Both the position numbers and the translations under genes were made by a program. The notes under the pieces were generated by a model. That model searched no databases and was not told the origin of the DNA. It saw only the letters and a list, made by a program, of their open reading frames with translations. 64,000 nucleotides of DNA from Azolla caroliniana (Eukaryota; Polypodiophyta): NCBI GenBank assembly GCA_043228905.1, contig JBHGNT010000014.1, positions 3,038,001 to 3,102,000 on the forward strand. The letters are read 5' to 3'. Shown here piece after piece: positions 1 through 10,431 of this stretch. How positions within the stretch are numbered: the stretch's first letter is position 1; each line of letters opens with the position of its first letter.

Positions 1-307
1 ACCGTACTTGATTCAAGAAACCTCGGAAATGCGCCCTCGACCCATCAAATTTAGCTGGGAGGCTAATTTTGGGCTCCTTGATAAGTCACTGACTTTCAAC
101 CCTTTGTTGTTGTAACACTACGATTGTGGACTCTAACTGTTGCACTCGTCGCGTGAACTCCTCTTGTTGTTGTTGCTCCTCTATAGTAACCTTTTGTAGA
201 TCCCCAAGTAGACGTTGATTCTCTACTTCAAGAGATGCGAACTTGGATTTAAGGTTCTCCATTTCTGCAACAAGGGTGAGATATTCTTCTGAGTTAATGG
301 AAGCCAT
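1..307 (-). pseudogene. gag N-terminus of element A, interrupted by a stop
   Basis: An ATG at 305-307 (minus) opens a frame starting MASINSEEYL, followed by a coiled-coil-like segment rich in E, Q and L. A TGA at 86-88 breaks it. Beyond the stop the same frame continues to the window edge with KEPKI, FDG and FRGFLNQVR, matching the start of the retrotransposon gag domain in element I. The protein would be the capsid precursor that packages element RNA. The rest lies outside the window. Confidence 0.75.
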
Positions 308-335
308 GGTTTCAGGATAGTTACGAAGGAGGATA

Positions 336-361
<26 letters not shown>

Positions 362-366
<5 letters not shown>

Positions 367-373
367 GAATCAA
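362..373 (-). promoter_or_regulatory. Predicted self-priming site of element A
   Basis: On the minus strand the 12 bases TTGATTCGAATT begin two bases after the LTR end. Their exact complement AATTCGAATCAA is in the LTR at 529-540 (minus), about 32 bases downstream of the TATA box. No TGG-initiated tRNA primer site is present. The same arrangement with different sequences occurs in elements C and I. Confidence 0.75.
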
Positions 374-375
374 AC

Positions 376-792
376 TGTCAGAACCAAGGATAAAAGATAG
401 AGTGATGGAAGAAGGATATTAGAGAACACGAGCAGAAAGGAACGAAATACTAAGAGAAGAATGGATGTATAAGATAGAGAAAGAAAGAGAATGGATACAA
501 GATATGTAATGAGAGCTAAAGACTGGTGTTGATTCGAATTGATTTGAGAATACATGTATGCCCTTATTTATAGGTTCCTATAGAATAACTTAGAGATTTC
601 TAGAATGTTCTAGACCTAGAATGCTCTAGGGCATTCTAGAATAATCTAGAGGTTTTACAATAATCAATGTAATACAAGAAGTAGCTTTTATTGTTTTATA
701 TAACAATAAGCTATCTTAATGGTTGAGGTTTTCAAGTATGGATTACAAGGTTCGAGGTTCAAGTCCGGGTGACGCCATAATGGTCATGAACA
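376..792 (-). repeat. 5' LTR of element A
   Basis: The sequence runs TG to CA on the minus strand (TGTTCATGACC to GGTTCTGACA). U3 is at the right and U5 at the left. The TATA box (minus TATAAAT) is at 566-572. HSE-like GAA/TTC repeats lie at 598-610 and 634-641, and a tRNA-like module sits at the right terminus. The left boundary is fixed by analogy with C and I, where the LTR ends GACA and is followed by GT and the self-complementary site. The right boundary is inferred from TG/CA only. Confidence 0.65.
715..770 (+). other. tRNA-like A-box/B-box module in the LTR of element A
   Basis: The segment has an A-box-like TAATGGTTGAGG near 718 and a B-box GGTTCAAGTCC at 756-766, spaced about as in tRNA genes. 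It lies on the strand opposite to the element, close to the U3 end. It is not a foldable, complete tRNA gene. Similar modules occur in the LTRs of C and I, in the insert within F and in solo LTR K. Confidence 0.5.
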
Positions 793-793
793 T

Positions 794-1818
794 ACAGTAG
801 ATGTAAAAAACCAAGACGAAGACCACTTGAGAATGCATGTTCAGAATCTCAAGAAAAAAATGAAAATATATCTGCATGCTATAGTTGTGCCTTTCATTGT
901 GATGGTAGATCCTGAAGAATGTTCCACAACTGAGGACTTCGACGTGAGAAAGCATGATCAATACAATTACTTTGTAATTGGTGGATCACATTCGGTTGAA
1001 GCACGCCGGCAACTTGTTAGAGAGCACCCAACGACTTTCTTCTTCAAGTATGGCGAGTGCAAAATATACATGTGCCTCACAACTGAAGAGGCAAAGCTTT
1101 TGGCATGGGACCACAACAACGACAACGACTATAGGCAAAAAATGTCATCTATTGAATGGATAAGGTTCTTCCACCATGAATGCCTGGACGTCAAACAAAA
1201 GTTTGGTGTGAAGCTACACCCTGGCCTACGATGTCAATGCCTTCATGAGGTCGGCATTGTGGTGGATGATAATGTTAAGTCGAATGGTCTTCGGAAATAT
1301 GAGTCCTAGTTTCAACTTGCCTTTAGAGATAGAGAAGTATGGGACCTACAAGATCAAATCTTCTCAATGTGGGAAAATAAGGAGGTCAAGGGTCAACGAC
1401 AAAAGAAATGTAAGGTAGACCCTCAACTAGAATTAAAGTCACAAGCGGCCAAGAAAATTGATTTGACAATTGAAGAAGCGGCTAACGACATGAAGTTGTC
1501 TCTGTGGAGAGCGATGCAAGGTATTAAGGACGAGCAGCTTCTTGTGTCTGTTTTGTCAAGGATTGTGGCGAAAGATTTAGCCCTTGAAGAAATGGTCACT
1601 AAGTTCAATATTTCAAATAGTGATATTGAATTCAATATGGTGCAATTGAAAGTTCTAATCTCATTTTCTAATTTCACAGTCATAAGGTGTACATGAATAT
1701 CCAAGAAGTTATGATGAAACAACTTGGATGTATAACTTGGGAACAAGTGACCGAGGATTATCCTCTAACGTCTTCATATAAGGCGTTATCCGAGTATTTT
1801 ATTGCATTCAAGGATTGG
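794..1818 (+). pseudogene. ParB/Srx-like N-terminal part of a ParB-DNA methyltransferase gene
   Basis: One frame runs from 794 to 1696 with a single internal TAG at 1307-1309; the first ATG is at 833. It reads like a ParB-type domain: a core with VIGGSHSVEARRQL, then a short hydrophobic strand with C and Y residues, then LTTEEAKLLAWDHNNDN, and helices after it. Such domains bind or cut DNA in bacterial and phage proteins. A helical segment follows (1310-1670). The frame then shifts by an indel near 1670, and 1681-1818 reads on as a Q/E-rich segment ending at a GT donor (1819). The upstream end abuts the LTR of element A, so the true start is probably lost. The identification is by motif reading only. 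Confidence 0.6.
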
Positions 1819-1900
1819 GTTAGTATTGGTGTTTTTCATTAATTTTTCCTCATATGTAGAAGTTGTGTAATAATACTTGATGTCTTATTGCTTCTATTAG

Positions 1901-3197
1901 AAATCGTGTCGTGGAAATTAAACGAGAAGTTAAGGATATACACGATTTCCCGACATCCTTCCTTGCACATCTCGAGCGAGCCAGAAAAGAAAAGGATCGT
2001 TGCTTAGTCAAGGCGTACGAAATTGAAGAAGATGGCTCCTTCAAAAAATTTAGCCACAAAAAGGACATTACGAAAGATCTTTACTACAACGTGATTTACG
2101 GCGATGTCGTTGACATGATCCAAAGAGTGCCAAAGAAGGAATATACGCAAATGATTGCTGATATTCCATACGGATTTCAAATGTCAAGGTCATCATATGA
2201 CGATGAACCTTTTAGGTTCAAACAATTAGAGAAGATGGTCAAGGATTTTGTTGAGCTAACGATTGCATCCTTGTGGAGGATAGTTGTCTTTCATAGTATG
2301 GACCAAGGGTACTCGGTAGCTCAAGCTTTGAGATCTCGTTGCCATGGCATCGAGAACCTTGCATGGTAAGGATTATTTATAAGTCTCATTCACTATATTA
2401 CCTTTCTTAAGATTGTTCGATCTATTATTAACTCGATGCAATATTTGTTATAGGATAAAAACCAATGTCAATAGAGGGCCAACCTTTCTATTCGTAAATA
2501 CCATTGAATACATTACGGTTGGCTACTTCGACGAAATAAAGAAACAAAGAATCAAGGAGCATTCTAATGAAGTCGAAGGTTCAAATCTGCTGGTATATCC
2601 AGCAGTGACACGGAAATTGCGACATGTCACCACGATAGAATGGGGACTTATCAACCCATACCAAAAACCTCAACGACTTATGATGTGCTTGATCAAGATG
2701 TTTTCTATAGAAGGAGATTGGATATTAGACCTCTTTTTTGGCACAGTTATTCCTCGAACTAGGTTAACGATCTTGAGATAACCAGTATTGATTCTTTTTT
2801 GTTTGAAAACTAATTCTTCTTGTTGCTTTCTTCACAGGGACAACGTCTACATGTGCATTGAAGCTCTTCAAAAACACAGTTGCATTGGAGAAGGACGAGG
2901 CGCAAGTTATATTTATAAACATGAGGATTAAGGCTTTGTGGGAGTGCCCAAACCAAGACGAGGAGGTCGGTGCAAAGAACCTCGCTGATACCGAAAGGTT
3001 TCAACCTGCTTCGCGAGAGCCTATTCTTCCATTAGTCGGGGAACCGGGGGAGCTAATAGAGCTTGATGAATCATGAGCTTATAGAAGATATTTCATTGGC
3101 TCGGCTAACAGGGGGAAGACAATGCACGTATAGCCGAAGAGACTTCTATAAGAGATGAAGAAGAAAATGGCATTGACGATTTGATTGCTATGTAATA
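1901..3197 (+). pseudogene. Beta-class DNA N6-adenine/N4-cytosine methyltransferase domain, three exons, decaying
   Basis: The exon at 1901-2365 carries a GD..D motif, then the catalytic motif IV as ADIPYGF, where most relatives have DPPY. Splicing 2366-2453 (GTAAGG to TAG, 88 bp) restores an uninterrupted frame through a W codon. The exon at 2454-2745 ends with INPYQKP and motif I LDLFFGT. The last exon (2838-3076) continues motif I with a second G-T-T and then VALEKD. The order motif IV then motif I is that of beta-class enzymes, which methylate exocyclic amino groups of DNA. The last junction is one base out of frame, as if a G was lost at donor 2746. With the TAG at 1307 this suggests a pseudogene. 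An acidic tail may continue to about 3197 in another frame. Confidence 0.65.
2366..2453 (+). other. Intron in the methyltransferase gene
   Basis: The donor is GTAAGG and the acceptor is TTGTTATAG. Removing 88 bases joins TG and G into a tryptophan codon and keeps the frame open on both sides. Two other likely introns of similar size are 1819-1900 and 2746-2837. Introns argue that this is a plant nuclear copy rather than bacterial contamination. Confidence 0.75.
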
Positions 3198-4300
3198 GAC
3201 TCTTTTGTTCACAAAATGTATTGTTTGGAATTCACATTACTAATACAAATCTTGGGTTTTACTTGGTGTATTCCATTCTTTATAATCTTCTATATGTTTC
3301 AATTTTATTTCTATATACTTGATTTGTTGACTTATGACATTGGTTTCACCGCGTGCATTGCTGAGTACCAATATGGAGAAACATGAATTAGTTTAAATTA
3401 AGGCTGATTTTAGTCAAACTTTACCTTAACATAACATGCTCGTAGAATTGTTGCCATGACTGTCCATGTTGTTATTTGTGATCAATTGGTGAGATTGTCC
3501 TTCCGTGTCTAATATATACTAGTCCATATAGCATGGATCTTTGTCTTCTATTGTTAAAACTATTATGTTTCTCTTCCATTGCTGCTTAGATTGTGTAGTG
3601 TGTTGATAATGGTTCCACTAGCGTTATCCGCATGTTTTTATACACTTGTAGTTCCACTAACGTTATCGTTTGGAGTTTGATCCCGTGTGAATCACCTAAG
3701 GAATAGATTAGATCAATTTTAAATACAAGTATTGAAAGCCTTAATAGGTTTGTTATTTCCATCACATTATCCTAAAGTTCACTATCTTACATTGTCCACA
3801 ATTATATACATATGTTTTGATCCCATGCGAATAAACTGAGGAATAAATTAGATCAACTTTAAATACAAGTATTAAATACCTTAATAAGTTTGTTATTCCA
3901 ATCACATTATCCTAAAGTTCACTATCTTACATTGTCCACAATTATATACATGCAAGTATGGGTCAAAGTATAAATTATAACTCATTTTATTAGTATGGTT
4001 ACAAGTACACCTCATATTTTTGTAAAACTTACCAAATTAATATAAGTCTTTAACTTAGTGTTTCCCATGTCGCACATTAGTGAGATATTGAGCCATTGTT
4101 GAACTTTATTATGCCTACATTAACTTATCAACACATCCAAACTTATTTGAATTTTTAATGATCTCCACTCGTAGACCTATCATGTAATTTTATATTTGCA
4201 AATTCTAATCAAGTTGTGGAACATGTGATACTAGTGCATCCAATTTTTGTAGAGAGGGTATATTTGGATATTTCCAAGAAGATTCTACAAGTGGAATGTG
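3198..4300. other. AT-rich stretch with no recognisable gene
   Basis: No frame in this stretch reads like a conserved protein. It holds a 135-base imperfect direct repeat (3676-3810 and 3816-3950). The last part, roughly 4300-4425, may belong to the LTR of element B. Confidence 0.6.
3676..3950. repeat. Imperfect tandem duplication, 140-bp period
   Basis: Two copies (3676-3810, 3816-3950) share the order TTTGATCCC, TTAGATCAA, TTTAAATACAAGTATT, then ATCACATTATCCTAAAGTTC and ATTGTCCACAATTATATACA. They differ by scattered substitutions. The function is unknown. Confidence 0.9.
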
Positions 4301-4425
4301 CGATCCTTCCATTTGTGAACGCGAACGTGTTAAAAGGGATTCAGCACTAACAACCATAACCGATTATCTTCCGGTTCGGTATTTGGATTCACAACACACG
4401 TCAATTACACACGTAAGATCCATGT

Positions 4426-4823
4426 TGTCAGGAACAGTACTAAGACAGAGAAGGAATTAGTACTAAAAGATGAGGATTAGTACTAAGGGAGGTGTATAAC
4501 TCTCGAGAGAAGGAAAGAGTGAGAGAGAGAGAGAGAGAGAATGATGATAACAAAAGAGAATATACAATAGTAGCTAGGAGGCTTAAGACGGGCGTTGAAC
4601 CGATTTGGTTCGAAATAATGCCTTGTGCCTCCTTTTATAGTGTTCTCAGGAGTACTCCTGAAGTTTCTAGATTGTTCCAGAGAAGTCTGGAATATACATC
4701 AATTTTCTAGAGTAAAACTTAAATGAAAATAATATCTTTCGTATTACAACATATAGTCTAATGGTCAAGAGCTTGACCCATGTAACATAAGATCATGGGT
4801 TCGAGTCGTGCCATATCATGACA
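4426..4823 (-). repeat. 3' LTR of element C
   Basis: On the minus strand it begins TGTCATGATATGGC and ends CCTGACA. It has a TATA box (minus TATAAAA, plus 4633-4639), a GA-rich block at 4516-4540, the self-primer complement at 4595-4606 (minus AAATCGGTTCAA) and a tRNA-like module at 4757-4823. The polypurine tract lies directly to its right. Confidence 0.85.
4757..4823 (+). other. tRNA-like A-box/B-box module at the U3 end of the 3' LTR of C
   Basis: TAATGGTCAAGAG starts at 4759 and GGTTCGAGTCG lies at 4798-4808, reading away from the LTR end and antisense to the element. The same module is in the other LTR, near 57127-57193. Confidence 0.55.
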
Positions 4824-4836
4824 CTATCCCCCTTTT
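4824..4836 (-). promoter_or_regulatory. Polypurine tract of element C
   Basis: The minus strand reads AAAAGGGGGATAG immediately before the 3' LTR. This is the expected plus-strand primer position in LTR retrotransposons. Confidence 0.8.
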
Positions 4837-5761
4837 AAAATGACTAATGTCACGAGTCGTTTTGGATTGAGGACCCGGTTTGTCTGGATATTGACGATGG
4901 AAGTCTTCAGGAAGAGAACGAGCATTGGTCACATTCTCTATTGGTTCCCAAGTACGCTCGCTAGGACTATATCCTAGCCAATCGACTAAATAGTAGAGCT
5001 TGTTGCGAACAATCTTGGAATCAAGGATGGCGGCAACCTCATAATCAGGTCCATCTTCAAGTTCGATCGAGGGTGGAGGTTGTTTAATACGACCTATGAT
5101 GGTGTTGTCTTGATAAGGTTCGAGGAGAGAACTATGAAACACCATATGTATCCAAAGTTGTGGATGTAGATCGAGACGAAAAGCAACATAATTAATTTTT
5201 CCGATAATACAGAAAGGACCTAATCACCGATAATCCAACTTCTGGCATGGGCGAGTAGTCTTGATGTGTCGTCGTAGTAGCCATACCCAATCTCCAATGT
5301 TAAAATTGGATGGAAGCCAATGACGATCCGTGTAAACCTTCTGTGTTTGTTGAGCTTGTTGTAGATGAGTAGATAAATCCACTTGTATCTTGCGTAACCG
5401 CTCGAAATGATCCTCTACGCAAGGATTTGTGGGTAACTCTAGGGTTTCAAATACACACCACCGGGGGTGACAGCCCGCATAAGCATAAAATGGTGTAACC
5501 TTTGTCGATGAGTCGACAGAGTTATTATACACAAATTCGGCGAAGTGGAGAATATCCACCCAGTTATCTTGATGATAGCTTAGAAAGCACCGAAGGTACT
5601 ACTCCAGCATTTGATTTGTTCGTTTTGCTTGGCATCTGTTTGTGGGTGGTAGCCAAAAGAGAGGTTACAAGTGACCTTAAGCATTTTAAAGAGGTGCTTC
5701 CAGAATTTCGAGACGAACTGGGGTCCAAGGTCGTTGATGATACTATCGGGAAGGCCATGGT
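4837..5761 (-). pseudogene. Integrase C-terminal half and chromodomain of element C
   Basis: Minus-strand frames give the integrase core after the second aspartate (GPQFVSKFWKHLFKML), a tail with WLPSNF and GDWVWLL, and a chromodomain at 4837-5100 with YEVAAILDSK, LVDWLGYSPSERTWEP. Chromodomains guide integration to modified chromatin in chromoviruses. Frameshifts near 5220 and 5560 and stop codons break the frame. Its N-terminal half is at 18979-19492 beyond element D. It reads about 3:1 identical by eye with element I. Confidence 0.85.
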
Positions 5762-5769
5762 GCCGACAT
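5762..5769. repeat. Left TSD of DNA transposon D (GCCGACAT)
   Basis: The 8 bases GCCGACAT occur here and again at 18979-18986, directly outside the inverted repeats. Removing D plus one copy restores the integrase codons of element C. Confidence 0.92.
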
Positions 5770-5784
5770 CCCGGGGGCTTCACT

Positions 5785-6239
5785 ATATATAAAGAGGATA
5801 TATCACGTGCGTTCACGACATCTTTTTTAAACCCCTTATACATATGTTTTTTATTATTTTAGATACCCTTTTATAAAAAATTGGTTAATAAAAATACCCC
5901 TTAGTGTCAATATATATTTTGACAACAACTCATTTTAAATGCCCTTACATAAAAGACACATTCAAGTTTTATACATGTGCGTATATGTACATAGTGTTGT
6001 ATTGCATATGTTCATATGTATATATTGTATTGCATGTATGTATTATATTGTATTCCATGTTTATTTGCGTATGTATTGTATTGTATTGTATTGTATGTGT
6101 TATATATCTTATATCTATGGCAAGTGTGTATGTATCCATTTATTATGCATATGCAACCTCTAAAGTTAATGGATGTAATATGTTCAATGATCTTGACATT
6201 GCCCCATGTGCACTCAAGACAACAACTCACTACTTTGGT
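5785..6239. other. AT-rich left arm of D with a (TATGT)-rich block
   Basis: ATACCC-type motifs occur at 5868-5905 and again in the right arm (18845-18900). From about 5960 to 6115 the sequence is low-complexity TGTATTGTAT. The open frames here are low-complexity artefacts. Confidence 0.6.
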
Positions 6240-7480
6240 ATTAAAATCTAGATCATGTGGGATCTTGCAAAATATGGTGTCATTGCTTGAAGGGCCTCTT
6301 CTATATTTGTAAGTCCAAGTCTATCTTGCTCTAACTTATCCCATTGTGGGTAGGAAATTACTCTTTTAGAATCAAGTCTTGACATTGCCTTAACAATTTA
6401 TTGTATAATACAAGTGCTTTTAAGATAATTAAATCAGGATAGGTAATGCAGAAACCTGAAGTATATAATTGACAATAGATTTCCTCATACTCAACATATA
6501 CTCATGGTGAGACCAATTCGCCAAGTTCCTAGTTTTGTTTTCTCTATGATCCATAATTCTACATGCATCGCCAATTTCCATACATATTCTGCCAACACTT
6601 CAGCCATTGATGATATACTCCTCTACTTTGAGGATTTCAGCTATTAATCTCATAATGAAGGGTGTCCACTTCAGACACCTATTCATCTATGCTCCTAGTT
6701 CTTCTAAACTAATCCATTGGTTGGTATCATAAAATTTCTTATATATAGCATTGATGGCATTTCCAAATTACATCTTCCACCTAAATTTCATGAAAAATAA
6801 GTCAAATTCTAGGTAAAACAATTTCTCAGATAATAAATTGAACACTAAGCCAACTACACTAAAGGAAATTAGAGAAAACCTATAGCTGAAGTCCCAAATG
6901 TTCTGGAGCATATTGACAGACAAGGTTGAGGACAATTGGCAATGAAGGCAACACACTACTTGATAGTCCACCAAAGAGATCATTTGCTTTCTTCAATGCC
7001 TCATGCCTAGAAAGGATGTCTTTAGGACGTAATGTCTGCTGAGTTATAGCAGGATTTCCTGTTGATATAGCAGATGTGACACTTCTTAAACAAATGTGTT
7101 CATATACAATACATTTGCATTTCTTACTCCAAATCTACCTTCTCTTGGTGCTTGGATAAGATTTTCCCACACTTTTTTGTATTGCAAGTTGTGATGACAA
7201 GTCCTCTTTATCGTTTCTTTTGGGAGAGTTCAAGTCAATAGTCAAATTACTATACAATGAACGGCCAGGTGCAAATAATGCATGATGAAATGGAACTCCT
7301 AATGATAAAAGATTTAGTGCAACATTGAATAGACGAAACCAACTGTAAATTGAGATTCCATTGAAACATGGAAATTGACATACCAACATTAGTACAAAAC
7401 TTAAGAACATGAGAAAGCAACAACTTAGGATCCTGTTGTGGCATACAATTCATTGGAGAACTTGAACAAAAGAAATAGCA
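6240..7480 (-). other. Possible captured host gene fragments inside D
   Basis: Several minus-strand stretches read like real protein although no long frame exists. One near 6250-6390 reads DSKRVISYPQWDKLEQDRLG. One near 6630-6760 contains KKFYDTNQW. One near 6905-7095 has GNPAITQQTLRPKDILSRHE and then LPSLPIVLNLVCQYAPEHLG. One near 7100-7180 has APREGRFGVRNANVLYMNTF. Intron-like, T-rich acceptor sequences separate them, for example before 6780. I do not recognise the family. They could be exons of one host gene picked up by D, or a decayed transposase. Confidence 0.35.
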
Positions 7481-8690
7481 CAATTAATTCATCTAGATAA
7501 GAGATTTGAAACTAAAAAGTAAAATTAAAGCAACATCTAAATTTACAAGCAATCAACACACTTGGCCAAAAGAGAAATGGACCAGGTTAAAGACAAGATT
7601 GGTATGCACTTCTCTTGAATTTGTCTTAGAATTGTGCATATTCCTAAGGAATAATTTATCATTGATTTTCATCAATTTGGTTCCCTAGGAGGTTTTAATT
7701 CATGGATGAGACAAACATTTTTCAAATAGGATACCTTTTAGATCTCTTACATCATTCCGCTCTTTAAAATATGTTATTTCATCTTTCTTTCTTCCTTATA
7801 ATTTCACCACACGGGTGACCTATATCACACCAAGAGAGCCTCTTCCCATCAAACTAGAGTGTTCCTACTGAACAGATTACAACCTTCAGTTAGTTGTGAG
7901 GAGATCAACCAAAAGTTATACTAATTGTTGTAGAATACTTAGCATACAATATGCATAAAAACTTGTGTTAAGTATTCTACCCCTTTTTTTAAGTACTTAC
8001 GTATCTACAGGTAAAATGCATAGAATACGTGAAAAACAAGCTAAATCTTTTGTAAATTTTAAAGCTTTAATAATAATATTATTATTATTATTTTAGCTTT
8101 TTGGAATGTTGCAAATGCATGTGTGCATGTGTTCATACATGCATACAAACACACATATACAAACACAGCCATGCATATGCAAATACACATGCACACATAT
8201 GAACATTGTTAAAAACTTGGTCATACCAAATCCCTCCTTCATCCTCGGGCTCCGATTGTGCCTCTTGCTCCATAATGGGAGAGAGAACCCTAAAAGAGGC
8301 TCAACAAAAACCCTAGAAGACACTTCTCTCTATCTCTCTCTCTCTCTTTCTAATACAAATTATATTAAACATAACTAGAGATTAATGGGTCCACATTGAT
8401 ATGGTCAATTATGATCACATCATTGTATGGTATTGACTTACTAAGTTTTTGTCTAAAACTCTCATATAGTAACATGTCTTTCAATTTTAAGTTTACACAA
8501 TGTCCATCAATCTCACAAACATATAGATCTTAGAACATACATCATGTTGAACAAATTTCTCAACCCTGAGATAAACACTTCATTCGAAAAACAATAGTGA
8601 ATATTTTGTTGTTAGAGTAACATTAAGTAGCATTTGGAATTGATTGGACATCCACTAATCTTCAACATTAAGTTCAAGTTCACAATATTA
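7481..8690. other. AT-rich interior of D, no gene seen
   Basis: It contains an AT hairpin-like run near 8065-8100, a CATGTATG-type repeat near 8110-8205 and a CT run near 8330-8350. No convincing coding sequence was seen. Confidence 0.5.
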
Positions 8691-8730
8691 CCTTTGTTGA
8701 TAATCTTTGTTATGTGACATTCCAAAGAAG

Positions 8731-9100
8731 CTAAGTGATGGTAGGGTTGTCGAAGTCATCGTCGAAGGAGTTGAAGAAATCGGAGTCAAGGGGTCGAGAA
8801 TCAGGGATGGAGTCAGAGAAGAAGTCGGTGGCATCGTTGTTATCGAGGTCAAGCTCCATAACCATAGTAGATGCTGAGGTAGAAGAAGAATAAGGTGCAA
8901 CAGAAGGAGGGATTGTGGAAACAACGTGGTGGCAGAAGAAGAAGAATCTTTCATCCCTCCCAACGATGGGGGCTTCACCTTTGTCTTGCTTCTTCCATTC
9001 TTCTTCTTTCTGTTGCCTCGTCTCAATCAGTCATGTCTTCTTCTTCTTCTTCTTCTTCTTCTTCTTCTTCTTCTCTCTCTCTCTCTCTCTCTCTGCCCCC
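8731..9100 (-). other. Short acidic ORF with (GAA)n leader inside D, possible captured exon
   Basis: An ATG at 8863-8865 (minus) opens a 44-residue frame to the TAG at 8731-8733. It is rich in D, F and S (MVMELDLDNND, then DFFSDSIPD and FFNSFDDDFD). Upstream are GAA repeats (9036-9072) and GA repeats (9073-9092), like a plant 5' leader. The composition recalls an acidic activation region at the start of a transcription factor, but nothing specific identifies it. The downstream exons are absent. Confidence 0.25.
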
Positions 9101-9179
9101 TTCCTTCCTTTTCCCCCTAACTTTTTGCCAAAACATAACACACATGTGCATTCGTAAATTTGTAATCTTCCCCCGTTTT

Positions 9180-9983
9180 TTCAAACAATTAGCGTTGATT
9201 GTATGTATTATATGTATGTATTGTATGTATGACATGTTGTGTGTGTGTGTGTGTACATATTGTATTGTATTGTATATATTGTATGTATGTACATATTGTG
9301 TTGTATGTATTGTGTGTATGACATGTGGGTATGTAAGGTATGTGTTTTGTGCTTGTATGTATCTATGTATGTACAAATGGATGGATGTATGGATGTAAGT
9401 TTGTAACATTTATACATGTATCATGGAAGGCATGTGTATGTATATATGTGTAACAATGTACAGATGTATATATATGTATGCACATGTATTTGTCTATGCA
9501 TATTTTCAGGGAATGATGTATGTTAGTAGAATTTATACGTGTATCATTGTAGGCATATGTGTGTATATACGTGCAACAATATATGAATGAATATATGTAT
9601 GTCCATATATGAATGTACATGTGTGTATGCATATGTAATGTATGTATGTATGTTCGTTAGTGTGTATGTATGTACATATTTATGTATGCGTATATGCATA
9701 TGTCAATGTACATGATTCAATGTGTATGGATGTGTGATTGTAACTGTGCATAATATATATGTAAATATCTAATGTATGTATGTGTATGTATATGTAGCAT
9801 GTATAAATGAATATATGTATGTCCATGTGTTGATGTACATATGTGCATGCATATATGCATAATGGTATTTATGTATGTATGTATGTATGTATGTATGTAT
9901 GTATGTATGTATGTATGTATGTGTATGCATATATGCATATATCAATGTACATGATTCAATGTGAATGGATGTGTGATTGCAAT
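9180..9983. repeat. (TATG)-rich satellite, left part, in D
   Basis: Long runs of TATG and TGTA with a recurring phrase GGATGTGTGATTG (about 9728 and 9966) and embedded pure (ATGT)n at 9868-9920. It was continuous with the array at 16410 before LINE E inserted. The many open frames rich in H, I, Y and T are translation artefacts of the repeat. Confidence 0.85.
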
Positions 9984-9996
9984 ATGTGCATAATAT
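9984..9996. repeat. 5' TSD of LINE E
   Basis: The 13 bases ATGTGCATAATAT occur here and at 16397-16409, directly after the poly(A). This fixes the LINE ends at 9997 and 16396. Confidence 0.88.
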
Positions 9997-10011
9997 AACT
10001 GAACAAGCGAT

Positions 10012-10330
10012 GGCGGGAGCAAACGCAGCGGAACAGGGCGCGCAGACATGGCGTGCAGGAGCAGGAGCAGGTGCACGCTGAGGAACGCGCGCGCTGCCCA
10101 ACAGAGCAAGAGGCGCCAACTGTTGTCTAAGCCGTCACACTGGTGAAATGCAGGTAATAAGCAGCAGAGCGTTGGCGGGAGCAAACGCAGCAGAGCGCGG
10201 AGTGGGAGCAGCAGAAAAAGGCGAGCAGGAGCAGGAGTAGGTGCACACTGAGGAACACGCGCGCTGTCCAACCGAGTAAGAGGAGGAGCACAACGCCAAT
10301 TGCTATCCAGGTACTCTCACACACAATCCG
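10012..10330 (+). promoter_or_regulatory. Tandem 162-bp units in the LINE 5' UTR
   Basis: GGCGGGAGCAAACGCAGC occurs at 10012 and 10174. Each copy is followed by GAGCAGGAGCAGG-type sequence, a GTGCAC box, CTGAGGAAC and GCGCGCTG. Repeated promoter monomers in the 5' UTR are known from other L1 families. The promoter role here is inferred. Confidence 0.6.
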
Positions 10331-10431
10331 CCCTCCCTCCCCCAACCAGAAAACGCAAAGTAACACATTAAAAAAACACAAAACAAAGGGGGAAGGGAAG
10401 AACAACACACTCGCAAGACACATAACTCGCT

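Larger units (their letters stand above)
1..792 (-). mobile_element. Element A: 5' part of a Ty3/gypsy chromovirus-like retrotransposon, cut by the window edge
   Basis: The right side is a minus-strand 5' LTR (376-792). To its left lie a leader and a gag start that run off position 1. The gag N-terminus resembles that of element I at 43113, and the LTR has the same order of parts as elements C and I: tRNA-like module, HSE repeats, TATA, self-primer site and GA-rich leader. The LTR sequence itself is clearly diverged from C and I, so A is a sister family. No TSD can be checked because the 3' end is outside the window. The right LTR end abuts the ParB-methyltransferase gene remnant. Confidence 0.8.

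Noticed and set aside
794-3197. Bacterial or phage contamination as the source of the ParB-methyltransferase
   Set aside because: It has at least one clean spliceosomal intron, is AT-rich like its flanks and lies between plant retrotransposons in one continuous sequence.
9868-9920. CRISPR-like or regularly spaced repeats
   Set aside because: This is a simple ATGT microsatellite without spacers, in a plant genome.
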